A DNA stretch of 64,000 nt, taken from positions 17,861,375-17,925,374 of the forward strand of contig CAIIXF020000005.1 in assembly GCA_903813345.2 (NCBI GenBank), given 5' to 3'. Position numbers and translations under genes: made by a program. The notes beneath the pieces are model-generated. The model saw only the letters and a program-made list of their open reading frames with translations, was not told where the DNA came from and did no database searches. This stretch comes from Owenia fusiformis. Its lineage: Eukaryota > Annelida > Polychaeta > Sabellida > Oweniidae. Shown one piece after another: positions 28,542 to 43,560 of this stretch. Every line of letters starts with the position of its first letter. Position 1 is the first letter of the stretch.

Positions 28542-29528
28542 TACTCTATATTTTTTAAAAAAGTTTTTTTTAAAATGATTTATACCATGTACACAATAGT
28601 CTCAGATCCACACTTTTCTGTAATGTCAGCTATTTTTCTGAATTGCAATTGCATGTTTTTAATCATAAGTATACCTTCAACTTATATTATATTCTCAATG
28701 CTCATGATTAATAAGCTCCCAGTACGCTAATATAAAATACATAAGGGAATCAGTCACTATGATCTGATACTTTATGAAATTTGAACTTGGCTTATACAGT
28801 ATAGGTATCTGTAAAAGTATCTACTCAATTCTGCTCCTACTTGAGTTGGGTGGATATTTTTTTAATATATAAGCACCACCCTTGGTATATGTATATACAA
28901 GGACTGAGCAATAAGTTCTTATATAATGTGTCCAGATCTTACATGAATTTTTCTTGAAAGCCTATATTTTTTTTAGAAATGCTTACATAATTGTAGGTTT
29001 TAATCAATTGCATGTTGTTTCACTCATAACTGTCATTGGAGATGGGACACATATGTGAGGGTTTATATTTATATACAGTCTCAGGGCTCTCACCAGAAAA
29101 AAATTAGGGTGTGGTGCTTGTTACTGCGAATACGCGATTCGAAGCGTGAGTAAAGCGAACACGCGAGCGGAGCGAGCCTAAGCTTTGCAAAAGTTCTTAA
29201 TTTATCCATAATTTGTGTACAATATTAGAAATAAACATTATACCTTCTTCTATTGAATCACTGCGAACTTTCTGATTCTGAATTATAACCTGCTGGAACG
29301 TTTTAATAGAAATGTCAGAGTGTATTTTTAGCTCATTTATTCAATATAATATGAACCTGTGACAACAAGGTACAATGAATATCATGAATATGAAATATTC
29401 TGGTCAATCGTCTTTTATTATATACGTGTAATCATATTGTATTAAAGGCCCAAAATAATTGCCCAGAAAGCCTGTTTCAATCTGGCTAACTCTGTTGTGG
29501 TAAATATGCGAGGATATTTATTTTTCAG

Positions 29529-32500
29529 GCATTTGTTCGCCACCCTGAGCTAGCCGCAGCCAAAGCTAATAGAGATTATGTACTGAAGCAAGTGTGTGAT
29601 GCTGTTGACACAATATCCGGTGTTGCCCAGGCATCTGGACAATCAGAGGCACATCCTTATGAAGGAGCTGGGGAACTGGCTGCTGCCCTTGATGAATTTG
29701 ATGTTAGTTATGATTTTCAATTTCAATTCAATTTATTCATTCAAAATTACATCATACAACATTTCATCAATGACATGAAAAAGACATCCCGAGGGGCGTA
29801 TATAATCAGATAAAATAAAATAATTCACCAAATAAAAAGCAAACAAACCCCCAGTCAAGTCTCTAAACCAGTAGTATCATGTGAAAATTCAATATGAATT
29901 ATGAGACTGGTAAAATGTAATGTTTGGTCAATGTTGATTGTTGAGCTTTAGAACATCGTCTATAAATTGCAAAACAAATTCAGAATTCTCTTGAAATGTC
30001 GGCATCAATCTGAAGTTTAGTTTAAATTAATTGCAACATTATGTTATAGCAAAAGGTCATCATGGATCCCATGACATATAACGAGGTCAGAAGTCGCCCA
30101 TCTTTGGAAGAGCGTCTGGAGAGTATAATCAGCGGGGCAGCATTAATGGCCGACTCCTCTTGCACACGTGATGAGAGACGGGAAAGAATTGTGGCTGAAT
30201 GTAACAATGTACGCCAAGCTCTACAGGACCTTCTGTCTGAATACATGCATAATGTAAGTAAATAGTTCTACCCCTTTTTAATCACTATTCACAATTCCAA
30301 GCTACTATACTATACCCCTCTTCAAGCTACTATTCTGCCCATCTGGTTCATGTATTTTAAATAAAGTGTTCAATGGAAAAAATGAGTTAATAAATATGAT
30401 ATGGTAATTATTTACAGTTCAACCTACTACTGTTAATATTATTTTGTATTCATATCATTTAATCATGGGAAGTGGAAATTTAATTATCTCAGTCACTACA
30501 CAAATCGAGGCAGCGATTCATGAAGTCAAGTAAGGTATTGAACTATTGTGTAATATGAAGTGGATTTCTAATATTGATTTGATATTACAGTGCAAGAAGC
30601 CAGCGAAGTATGGTCAGGTAAAGTCTACAGCATGGCATGATTTTCAGCTACTGACGAAAAGAATTTCGACTTCATAACTTGTATGGGGTGTCTTCCTAGG
30701 GGGTTCTTGAAATTGTTTTCAGACCTGAAAGTTAACGTCCCTGAAGGCGACCTTGTATAAATACTACCAATACAACACAAAGCTTATAACAATAGCCTGA
30801 ATTCAATACATACCGAGCATGTCAGCATTCTCCCTTTTATATTTGACCTACTAAACATAACTCTTAATGAAGATCGTTGTCAAGGACATGGTGCAAGAAC
30901 AGATTAGAAACCTGATGAAAGAAAACATCAATTTTGTTAAGCATGAACTACAACTAAAATAAAACTGCATTTTTTTTATTAAACTGAATGCTGCAATTGA
31001 ATTGTCCTTTGTTTTATATTAACCAAAAGTTCTAATTCAAAAAAAGATATCACTTAATGGTGTTCTAGTTCTTTTATCTTTTGTAATTGAAATTGTTGAA
31101 CTTGCCTTAATTAGAGGAGGGCCTGTCAAATTTTCACATGTTCCTGATAAATATAAGGGTAGACCCCTCCAATACAATGACCAAATCATATGGTACATTT
31201 TTAGACACTCATTGTATTAAAACATTTTTGGGAACTGGCCTTCCATATTAGTGAGGGGAATGTTTATGTCCTTGAGAATCATGGTAGACACTATTTCCTG
31301 AGCAGTACAAATTACAGTTTTGAACTTTAGATAAAATATTTTTGACCAAAATCAGTAATAAGTTTAATAATAGTGAATGCTTTTTAACACTGTGAATATT
31401 ATAGAAATTTTGTATTAACTAATTTCTACGAGTTTTTGCATAGGAGTAACATTGAGTATAAAATGGTACCACCAAACAAAATCACATTTGAAACTTATGC
31501 TTTTATCCATGCATTTTACAGATTTTTTATATCACACAATTGTTACATGGGATGTAAATATTCTTGCATAAATTATGAAGATTCGAAAGCATAAGTTGTT
31601 CATATTACAATAATCAATCCATTTCATAATATAGTAGTGCATTTGTTTGCATTTATTTTGCATGTTAGATTGAATGAATTAACTTGAATACAGATAATAA
31701 AATTACTGTGTCTAAAGTACGATTACTGTGTCTAAAGTATGATTACTGTGTCTAAAGTATGATTACTGTGTCTAAAGTATTATTACTGTGTCTAAAGTAT
31801 TATTACTGTGTCTAAAGTATTATTACTGTGTTTAAAGTATTATTACTGTGTCTAAAGTATTATTACTGTGTCTAAAGTATTATTACTGTGTCTGAAGTAT
31901 TATGGTGATAGAGTTAGCCTTTTGGATCAATCTGAACTCCCATCCACAATTTTTAGAGAGGGGCTATCACATTTGATCTTATAATGTTAGTTGCAGAGAG
32001 TAATCAGTTTGTGTCTTACTTCAATTGCTTGTCCAATGAACAGATGGAATGAAGAATTACATTACTGCTGTATACATGTTAACATAGAATATATGTATTA
32101 TTACATGTTAACATAGAATGTATTATTACATGTTAACATAGAATATATGTATTATTACATGTTAACATAGAATATATGTATTATTACATGTTAACATAGA
32201 ATATATGTATTATTACATGTTAACATAGAATATATGTATTATTACATTTTAACATAGAATATATGTATTATTACACGTTAACATAGAATATATGTATTAT
32301 TACACGTTAACATAGAATATATTATTATTACATGTTAACATAGAATATATGTATAATTACATGTTATCATAGAATATATGTATTATTTCAGGCTGGACGT
32401 CGCGATCCTAGCGATTCTCTGGACAGAGCCATTGAGAACATGTGCAAGAAGACACGTGATCTACGTCGCCAGTTACGCAAGGCTGTTGTTGATCATGTCT

Positions 32501-35500
32501 CTGATTCGTTCCTGGAGACTAATGTTCCCCTCCTGGTGTTGATAGAAGCAGCAAAGGCTGGCAAAGAGAGAGAAGTGGAGGAATATGCCGCAGTGTTCAC
32601 TGAACATGCCAACAAACTTGTAGAGGTGGGTCTTATGTCATATGCACTCATGATTTGGTTTAGTATAGTAGGAGACAAATAAATAAACATTTAATTGTTT
32701 AGCTAATGTCTAACATCTTCCTTAGATGAGAGATACTTAACTTGTTTAAGATTCATGAAAACATTCATAAATACAGGAATGAGATTTGTATTACATCTTT
32801 AGGTTGCCAATCTTGCTTGCTCCATGTCTAACAATGAGGAGGGAGTAAAGATGGTTCGTATGGCTGCAGCACAAATAGAGAGCCTCTGCCCACAGGTACA
32901 TTCCTCTTCCATAAGTTTGACAACTAGAAAGCCCCTTTAGATATCTTGTTTAAGTTTGGTGATTTTAAAAAACTATTGTAATTAGAACAAAATTAAAATT
33001 CAGACTAGTTCCAATATTACTGAATGAGGATATTTTAGGATTTGAAAATAGATTAAAACATTATCCTAAATGAAAGGCCCATTGCTAATTAAAGATACTG
33101 GTTTAATTTTTGTGAATTTCAAATTGACAGGTAATTAATGCAGCCCGAATTCTTGCTGCAAGACCAAAGTCAAAGGTTGCACAGGAAAACATGGATGTGT
33201 TCAAAGAGACCTGGGAGCGTCAAGTTCGTATATTGACAGAAGCTGTTGATGACATCACCACAATTGACGACTTCCTGGCTGTATCGGGTAATTTTTGATT
33301 TTTGAGAATTTTTTACAAATTCGATTCATATCTTTCCACTGAATTTTTGGGCTTTCACAAATGATAATCCTATAGTCAAGAATGGGATGAATTTTGACTG
33401 AAATAATGAACATCTTGTGAATAAGAAAATTGATTTGTTTTTTGTACACCTACCCACAATTCATGTGTGTTTAATTTCCAGAGAGTCATATTCTCGAAGA
33501 TGTCAACAAATGTGTGCTTGCACTACAAGAAGGTGATGCAGACTCTCTCGATCGTACAGCAGGGGCCATCAGGGGGCGCTCCGCAAGGGTGTGTAATGTT
33601 GTCACTGCTGAGATGGACAATTATGAGCCTGGAGTTTACACTGAGAGAGTACTTGATGCTGTCTCAATGTTGCGTGATCAAGGTATGTTTTGTTCGCACT
33701 AAGGGCTTGGTCAGATTTGATTCACCTTCGCTAATGGTATCTTGTCCTTGATTGTGAAACCTTTAGATTTATGTATTTGATTACATGTCACTTTGGCCTC
33801 GACAAGAAATTCCTTTAGGTAATATCTCTGAATTTCACATATTATCTCTCTTTCAGTGATGCCAAACTTTGCTGAGAAGGTAGAAGTTGCAGTGGACAGC
33901 CTCTCTTCCAGACCTCCACGTGAAGTAGATGAGAATGAATTCATCGATGCCTCACGTCTCGTGTATGATGGCGTCAGGGATATACGTCGTGCAGTCCTCA
34001 TGAACAGAGTTAGTAAAGAATATACCTATAGTCAGCCAGAGCGTAGTCAGACATGAGGCAGTGCCTCACCAAAATTCAAAGAAATATTTTTTCAGGCTTC
34101 TTTCAACTTAAACTGGATATGAAGCCCACAGATAGTAATTACCTCCTTCAGTCTTGAACAACAAGTGTTACAAGCAATCATGACTATTTAAAGAGGCTGG
34201 CCAGATTTGAGCTGCATATTAAATTCAGACCTTATTAACACCATAACCAGCTTGTTTTTTGTTTTTTTTTTGATTTTGAGAAAATTATTTCTTGATGAAT
34301 TTTTGATTAGAATCATGAAGTGGGAGGAGTATCGGATAAGCCTTTAAATAAGTTTATATGAGACTTAAAAGCATTTTCCTCTATAGGGCCCAGATGAGCT
34401 TGACACGGAATCTGAGGTAGAATATGAGTATGATGACTATGAAAACAGAAGCATGAATTGTAAGTATACATTCCTTAAGAAATATTTTGGATCACTAAAA
34501 ACTGTCATGACGGTCAAGTTTTAAAATGATGAATAGAGTGGAAATGAGTGAAATCAGCAAGGAATAAAGTAAACAGGCATGTAGATGACACTCCAAATTG
34601 TATGGAAATGCAAGAAAATCAAACACTTCATTCAAATTTTAGAGAGAAATTTCATGGAATAACCATGACCGGACATATATTTAAGGCATGGGGAAAAATG
34701 AATGCCATAGAGCATAGAAATATGCTTTCATAGGCTTATGATATCTGGAGATGTTTCAGCTCTATAGTGAAAAATAAACTTGAGGTAATTATTGAGGTAA
34801 TTGTGGCCAATGCAAGATTAATTAAAAAAATCAATTAGATACAAAATTATGATATCAATATTGTTTAAAGTTCCAAAAATACAATGATGGGTCCAACTTC
34901 TTCAATATTTAAACATTTATCTTATCAATTAAGAAAGTTCCACTTTCAATGTTGGGGATTCTTTGGGGTACAATCAACATATCAATATTTTTCAGTCAAT
35001 GTGAAAAATTTTGTCATAACTTAACAATATTGTAACAATACCTAAGCTTAAAAGCAGTCATTTATGTATGTATGTATGTATGTATGGTGCATATAGGAGC
35101 ATGGGGATATATGTTTAGATGTATAGTTAAGCACTGTATGTATGCTACGCTGGTCATCAAATTTGCATTTATTGCTTCTCAGAAATGTAGCACTGTGTAT
35201 GCTATTAAAGGTAGAATCAGATAGAGAGACGGTGATAGAACTGTAAGCAATATTTACAATATACCTTTCCAATAAATCCTGGCCCCTTTTGTTGAACCAA
35301 AGAAACTGGGGTATATTGGCTAGATTAAGATGTCATATTCGTTTATGTCATATTTCTGATTCTTTCTTTATTATCCAAATAAATAGAGGAGAAAATATGC
35401 TAAATACAAGGAAATATGCAGAAAGTTATCTTTCTATACAGGGTGACCCAAAAATGGAAGCAGTTTTTGGATCACCCTGTAGAAATTAAAAATTCGAGGA

Positions 35501-38500
35501 AAGTATTCGGATTTTTCCTTTCAGGCTGCTAGTCTTAATTGCTGCCAGGATCAGATTTACTACACATGCCTTATAAATGATTGTTTTAATTTTAGCGAGT
35601 CAGCCAAGCACATATAATAGAGTTCTTAACACAGAAGTCGACGTCACTTTGGCTTTGGATTATGATCGTGATGATACTGGTAGTTGTATAGTCAATGTAG
35701 AAATTGCACATCTGTGTTATTGTCACCATGGTAACAATTCCAAATTTCAATTCCAAATTCAACGTGAAATACAACAAATTTCATTCTGTAGTCTTCCTCC
35801 CAAGGTTCTCATTTTACTGATTAAGAAATATTCAGAACACCCAAACTAAAAATTCTCATGAACTTTACATTTCTAAAATGGGTGCAGAATTCTCAACCGG
35901 GTGCTCCACTAGTTGTGTCACCTGGTTGTATGTTTTTATGTCAGCAAGAAATTATGCATTAAATATGAATTTCACATGCACTGTTATAAATTTTTATTCA
36001 TTGAAAAAACTATTTATTAAACATTATCAATTTTTTATATGCCATGGTGACATTTCAATACAGAGTTCTTGTTAACTGTTATTATAACATATTAAAGCAG
36101 CATGCCCTGCACCTTTACTTATAGAATAACTCATGTTACATACAATATCTAGACATTCATGCTCTTCTCTCAATTAAACATGTTCATGCCCCCCTCTCAT
36201 TCCTATTATGGGTATAGCTTTCTCCATGCCTATGTAGCCACTATTTTTTAATGTGGTGAGGGCATGGAAAAGAGAGAAGTTAAAAAATCGTTGATTTTTG
36301 GAATTTATGAGACTGGAAAGAATACCAAGAGAGAAAAGCATGGACCTCAATGAAGTATATGTATGAAATAGATTTGACCAACAAACTTGCATGCTCTTTC
36401 AATTGAATCATTGTCTCCTAATGAGGTCAGCATACTCACATAGTAATTGATTCAGGACTAGTATATCTAAACTTGGATAGGAGGGTCTCCAAATGTTGAA
36501 AACTAATTCAATTTCATTATGGTTGATCCTCCATTTCTTGAGGCCAGATATCAAAATTCAAAAATTTTGATTACTTTTCACTAGAATTCAAAAAAGAAGT
36601 CAACATTTTTTACTAATAAAATGTCATTGTCCCATCCATTGTAATGTTACATTCATTAGGCATTGAATTATTTGTTGCTAGGCAATAATATCACGTGTTT
36701 CTAATAGTGATGCCCTATTGTTAGGCAGGAAAAATATGTGATGCTTGGTTACAAGTTTTGTAATAGCTAGGGAAGAACATCATGATATACCATGACATCT
36801 AATTTCTTCTCAGCCCTGAGATGTTTCAGGTGAAACAGAAAGATGCTATGAGTATCAGAATGAGGGAAGAATGTGTTGTCACTTTTAACGAGAGGAACCT
36901 GTTATAGCTTTGATTTATTAAAATTGAGTTAAGCTATTTTCCCACATGACGAGTTTTTTATTCATTTCTCTACTTGTATTAGAATTAATGAATACAGTCT
37001 AATACACAATTTCAAAAATTTGAAACAACATTCTTTTACAATATATTTTGGGGGTCAGGCATTAGACTGTAGTGGCCACTAAGTCCAGCAAATCGTATTT
37101 CTAAAGCATTGGGACCATTGACCTTTAATAAATGTTCAATTAAAAAGTAGTTTTTCACAATTATATCCCTTGGGTTATCTCGAATATAGTTGAACACATG
37201 ATTTATTTAGCAAGCTGACTGTACTTTAGAATGATTAATCCTTTTAGACACTAGAGACTGACATAAGCTACTTCTTTTAGCTCTTGGTATTGAGTTATAT
37301 TGATTATTTGAACTTTTTGCAAATCTAGGGTTTGTGAAACTATGATTAAACTGACTTTTTAGTTGAAGTAGAAAATTAATTTTGTCCTAGGTAATATGAG
37401 TAGTCTAGAAATCTGTACTTGTTGATAGGTTTAGTTTAGTTAAAATATAGGGTAGGCCGATAAAAATGAGTACACTTCCAAGCTAATTTTATAGTTTAAA
37501 TGTCACCACTAGACATATTGTTGTAGTCTCCAACTTTGTTATGGATGATGTTAGGCGTTTGGCGTCTGTGTTACAGCATCTGTAACAAATGGCAGGTGTT
37601 AACACTTTGCATGTCAATACCTTGTTCAAGTATTGCTTTTGTATGATGTATCATGAATGTATATATTAAATTAACTACCCAATGGTATATCATACACAAG
37701 CTATCCTGGAAAATTAAAAGAGGGCTTGAATAAAGTTGTGTACTCATTTTGGCCAACTATTTATATAGAAGATAAAGTTGTGTGTTTTGAAACAATACCT
37801 GCACAAAATCCACACTGCACAATATCTGAAGTGAAATATTACAAATGTATAGTTTTACTGTAAACAACTTCAACAGTAACACACATTGCTACAAGAATGT
37901 CTCAGTCTCTCAAGCCAATAGTTAAAATTTTGTGGATCCAGGCACTATACTGTCTTTGCCCATTTAATTGTATATGTTTTCTTGGAGCTATGTGTTGAAC
38001 TGTTAAAACTGGGAATAGGTTAATTGTTTGTTAATTTAGTTATTAATTCCAGATTATATGCATGCTTTTAAACACCTAAACCTATCCAATGTTAAATACC
38101 TCCTCAGCCCGCTATGTTGTACATGTACACTACTTTTTGTACATGTATGTTGTAAACCAACTCTTGTATCCTCTATAATACTTAGTGATGCATGTACATT
38201 AAGTTCTAATTTTCACTAACTGCTAAATCAATTTTTCATTTTATTGCAGTTATTTATTTTGAAAGTTAAATGCCAGTTATTGTATTTATTTAGTTCTTTT
38301 AACATGCATTATTTAGGTCTAATTCATTCTTTACAAGTAAAACTGATTATTTTAATTTTTTTTACATATTGTTAAAATGATTTCTAGATTATGCATTATG
38401 AAAAATATATTTGGAAACGGTTGCTTTGACATTTAAATTGTCATCTCCTGGTTGTGTAATGTTACCACCCTACACATAGAGCGCGAGCAAATTACTACGC

Positions 38501-41500
38501 TGGCTGCATTTGAAGAGACTATCTGGCTATTTCTCAACTTCTTTCTCATGGTTTACTTTTTGGAAGCACCTACTGACTTATTTAAGATATTAATGTATCT
38601 TATATGGGTTGCAAACCATATAGTATACACTTTATTGAAGAAATATGACAAAAATGTAGGAAAGTATGCCTACATAATGAATAAAATACGATGTAAAGTT
38701 GATAATTGAGAAAGTTACCGCGAAGTTTCCACTAAAGAATCTCAATATCCTCATATTATCACGTTAACTGAAGTATTCTGAGAGTAGTATATACATTCTT
38801 AACATATTTTGCATCATTGATGTTATTTTGAAGAATTTTACCATTATTTTTCCTGAGGAAATTTCATTCGAAATCCCGAGATCAAATTTTTGGATGAGAG
38901 GACTACGCGTGTCAATATCAACCTCTTGGGATTAACACTACAACTTGAAAGATGCGATAGACTGCTCAAATATCGACCACAGATCCAGTGCTCATGTGTA
39001 TCAAAAGCACGTAGACTGTGGAATAACCCACTATAAATATCAAATTGTTATAAAATTTTGAACTTTTATACAAGGGTAGACCTGGGAGGGTAGCATTTGA
39101 TCTTGAACAGTGTTTGATATGTCGTGCAGTTTTACCAATAAATATTTGGTTGCAATGTAGGCATATCCAAAGAAAGTTACTTATGTGCATAAAATATTTA
39201 TATACAAGTGTCGAACTCTGTAAACAATTTTTACACAGGTAATTAACATTTTAAACAATAATGACCTTTTTTCAAGTGTAACTCTTTACTTTGGCCATGA
39301 CCTTGCTGAATAGTGTCGGATACAAACCAATCAACTACGTCGAGAAATCTTTTGAAGGCAATGTTTTCTAGGGGGAATTTATCCTTAGATACCAGCTCCA
39401 AAAATGTCCTGAATGTTCCAACTGACTCATCTTTTGAGAGTTTTTCAGCAACAACAGGAATCGTTTTTTTTTTCATTTTACATGTATCATTTCTTCGGTG
39501 ACTATCATTTCATTATCTTCGCCCATTAATGAATCATCAAAATCAGTTGTTTCATCTTGAATCTGGACAGTGTCCATTTCATTGGAGGATTTGCTGCATT
39601 TAATTTCAGTTGTCATTTCATTGTATTGAATTTCATGTGTTATTAAATCATATTGACATTTTATTGGGTTGAATTTTGAATTTTTGAACATTTCATTTTA
39701 TTTTCATTAATTACACTTTGTCATATATTCATCGCTATCAATAATTATTCTTTCATTTGCGTTTGTCACTGCACTTGGTATAATTCTGGAGAAATTTCTT
39801 GTTGTTATTCTTATATTGTTATTGATCCTGCTAATGTTTCTGAGCTTTAATTCATCATCTGGCCTGGGTGCATTTCAAGTAGGTGATGAATCATATCTGT
39901 AAATTCTTACACCTCCTGTTTGTGTTGCAATAGTAACATTCGAATCCTAGTCTGAAATAAAATGAAAACATTTTAGTATGCATTAGAATCATAAAATACT
40001 CACCCGCCGTAGTCCTCTCCTAATTTTCGGCAGAGTTCTACTTAGGACTTGTACTGTAACAAATTCGGGCTATTATAGGATCTTATTACATGCATAGATG
40101 GTGGATGGGGTCATCATCGTTCAATTGTCAGCTTATCTGGATAATTGGTAGCTTAGCAGTTGATCGAGAGGAAGAAATAAATGGAAATAATTTGACGGTT
40201 TTTTGGAATTTGTTTTTATCTCAGCAGCACATGCCAATAGGTCGCCGTTTTATAGTAAGCTGTCAAACATACGTAGGTACTTTGAATATCATTCTTTTAA
40301 GAAATTCAATAATCGCTGGTATACAGCTTGAAAAACAATAAAAATGTTGGAAAGAAAACTTACCTCTCTTCAGCCATGTTTGAAATAGCCAGATAGTCTC
40401 TTCAAACGCAGCCAGCGTAGTAATATTGCGCGCGCTCTATGTGTAGGGTGGTTACCTTACATTAAATAAGCTATAAAAGTTAGATTTTGTCATGGCACAA
40501 ATTATGCTATTTATTTGTATTTATGTATTATGAATGTACCTTTCTATAGTTTACCATTTTTCATGTTTTATTTTTAGTATGTGATTATTGTTGAGTAAAA
40601 TCAGAATTAAAAGAAACCTGTTTTTGTCACATCCAATCAGTCAAGCCTGTACTTGACAAGAACATCTCTAAATGTTTTATTTCAATTTTCCAGCTAGCCA
40701 CATCACAGAAGAAGAGATCATAGGCCAAAAGAGTGATCGTCAACTCATGAGAGAGCTACCAGAAGAGCAACAGATCAAAATCAGAGCAGAGGTGGGTTTG
40801 TTTTAAAATGCAAAATAGAATCGAAAGGAATTGAATTAGCAAACAGACATGGAGTTAATAACCTTTGTTTGTCCGAATTAACCCCATCTAGTTTCTGAAT
40901 ACCACACTTTGATGGGATGTTTTAATTGACTTAAGCATATTCCTAACATCTTTCTTTACCTTGACGTGAAATTAAACAAGGCAGACATTAACATCATATT
41001 ATTTGAAACATTTTTACAAAATTTGTTATTTTTCATTTTACCAATCAGTGATGACGGTCATCTCCATGTAAATTTCCTTTGAAAAAATGGTCATCTCTGA
41101 ACCCTGTTGTACTCAGACTGCCTCTAAACACAATACTCATTTTGATAAACAAAAAATTCCAAATTACATAGTATGCCTGCAAACTATAACAATTATAATT
41201 TTTTTCAGGTTGCAGACTTCTTGGAGGAAAGACGTAGGTTTGACAAGGAGGTACTCAAGTGGGACTCAACAGGAAATGACATCATCGTTATCGCAAAGCA
41301 GATGTGTATGATCATGATGGAAATGACAGATTTCACAAGGTAACATTCTGGCATTTAATTTGCTTTCTTTTTATAATATTAATGGTGCATTAAACTGTCT
41401 AATTACCTGTTATACTACACCAAGTCTGTTTTTTTTTTTTGTAACATGTTTAATTTCACAAAGTGAATTTTTGTTCCAAAACTGGAGATTTTAAAAAAGT

Positions 41501-43560
41501 TTTTTTATCGTGTAAATGCAATCCAGTAAAATGCATCAATGTTTAGTCAAGTCCAACCAAAGAAAAATATGTTTCAATTTTGAACCAATATACCTGTACA
41601 TTTTTAAATGAATTGACCCATTTTTCATTCAGGGGTCGTGGACCATTGAAGAACACGATGGATGTTATTAACGCTGCCAAGAAAATCTCAGAGGCTGGAC
41701 AGAAACTTGATAAACTAGCTAGAAACATTGCAGAAGATGTGAGTAGTAAATATGTCATGTCTTGTTTTGAAAAGCAAAAATAGAGTGGAAAAGAGTAGAA
41801 CAAGCATGGAATATGATGAACATGCATGAAGTGAGCTCTCCAAATTATGTTATAAGGTCTGATACTTTATTTAAATGTTAAAGATAAATTCAGAAGTTCA
41901 TTGTAAAGTTCAGGAAGGCTATAGGTTCAAGAAACATAGAAGACAGAGATGTTTTATTTCATATGATTTATAGTAAATTTATCTTCATCCCTGACATAAC
42001 ATAACTTTGGTTAAACCAGTTGAGGAAAATTTGACTCATAATTATTCAGAAATATAAACTGAAGCATTTCTAATTCAGAGATTGGATGATGCATGTACCA
42101 TATTGTATTCTGCCAAATTCTGAGCCAGTTTGATGCCATATTGCTCTTGGGACTATGTAAACTATTGCCACTTCTCCCTCGTTGTTTTAATGTCCCAAGA
42201 TCCTGTTGCATCTTTTTGATTTGCTTGCTTTGTTTTAGTGTCCTGAGTCTGCCTCCAAGCAAGATCTGACTGCGTACCTACAGCGAATTGCTCTCTACTG
42301 CCATCAGTTGAACATTACTAGCAAAGTAAAGGCAGATGTACAGAACATCAGTGGAGAACTCATTGTATCAGGGGTAAGTTATAACAACTTTGTATTTCTA
42401 TATCCTCAGAATGACTGTGACATAAGATAATCCTCCTAGGATTGTATTGATCGCTTGTGCAAATTATTTTTCTATCTTCTTTCATATTAATGAATTGTAG
42501 GATGATTTAACAATGTATGTCTTGCTTGATTGTAATTTCAAGAATGCAGATTATTTGAAACACATGTATTGTGTTCTGATTGGATATATCAGGCCTAGCT
42601 ATGTCTGAATATCAATTAAAAGCATTTTGAATGCTAAAAAATACACTGTGGATGCTCCTACCAGAACCTATATCTGTTGTTTATCTTTCAGTTGGACAGT
42701 GCTACATCTTTGATCACTTCAGCCAAGAACTTGATGAATGCTGTGGTGTTGACTGTAAAGGCCTCCTATGTTGCCTCAACAAAATACCAGAAGAACATGG
42801 GCAAGGTATGGGACATTATTACACTTACAAATTTGGTCATTTATAGTGTGTCATTTGTGGCGCACATGGTAAGCCTTAAGGAATCACCCTCCCATCTGTC
42901 CTTCCATTCGTCCATCCATGAAAACTCCAATACATGTCAAATACGTGTACTGTATATATGTTATATCATACAGTCAAATTATCAAATATATTTAACTGAA
43001 TTTTCTTGATTAGCCTACTGGTATTTGAAATGAAAATGAACATATTAATTTTGTAACATGATCTTTGAAGCTCTGAAATAACATCCTCCGATCACAGGGC
43101 TTCAAAATCCAGAATGCATTCTTTCTTTTTACCCCCTGCGATAAGCAGTTAGCATTTCCGCGATTAAGAACTCGCAATCTGATTGGCTCTCATGTATAAG
43201 TTATTGCACATAATTAGATCACGTGATTCAGTTTAATTGGGCGCTTCCAAATTGGTTATACCAGGGGTAAGTTCTGGATACCTGCTTAGGAGGATGTGAA
43301 ATAAAAGTAAAGACTTTAAACACAACTATGTCATATTGGGACTCTCATATTGTATCATATTGTTTTGTGGAATCATTATTACTGTGGAATTATTTCTTTT
43401 TCAGGCTTATACAAGAGTATCTTGGAAGATGAAAGCCCCCGAGAAGAAACCACTCGTAAGAAGGGAAAACCCAGACGAGCTACGTGCAAAAGTACGAAAA
43501 AGTGCACAGAAAAAGAAAATAGAACCAATAAAGGCTCTTAGTGAATTCCAAGAAAACTAA
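29529..43560 (+). CDS. CTNNA: Alpha-catenin, 5'-truncated duplicate (copy 2)
   Basis: Exons: 29529-29702, 30050-30253, optional 30591-30617, 32392-32625, 32803-32895, 33131-33287, 33482-33682, 33857-34008, 34387-34459, optional 35596-35679, 40694-40791, 41209-41339, 41633-41738, 42239-42373, 42692-42805, 43405-43560. Together they are 675 codons equivalent to residues 232-906. I see no substitution in any exon and all splice sites are kept. The first four coding exons, with the start codon and the beta-catenin-binding/dimerisation region, are missing, and GRK intron 2 lies upstream, so no promoter is visible. If transcribed from a cryptic start it would encode mainly M and actin-binding domains. 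It could equally be an untranscribed fragment or an assembly duplicate. Confidence 0.88.
31702..31903 (+). repeat. Minisatellite, 20-bp unit, copy 2
   Basis: Same ten units in the same order as 7470-7671, with no difference seen. Confidence 0.93.
32076..32389 (+). repeat. Minisatellite, 29-bp unit, copy 2
   Basis: Same unit number and order as 7844-8157 apart from G to T at 32248. Equal length in such an unstable sequence argues for very recent copying. Confidence 0.92.
37455..37757. mobile_element. Tc1/mariner-like MITE, copy 2
   Basis: Duplicate of 13223-13525, carried along with the segment rather than independently inserted. Confidence 0.62.
38465..40451. mobile_element. 2-kb TIR transposon, copy 2
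   Basis: Duplicate of 14233-16219 including both long TIRs, the TTA flanks and the same broken - strand ORF pair (39243-39691). Confidence 0.68.

Noticed and set aside
29529-43560. Copy 2 as a retrocopy or processed pseudogene
   Set aside because: All introns are present, so it is a DNA-level duplication.
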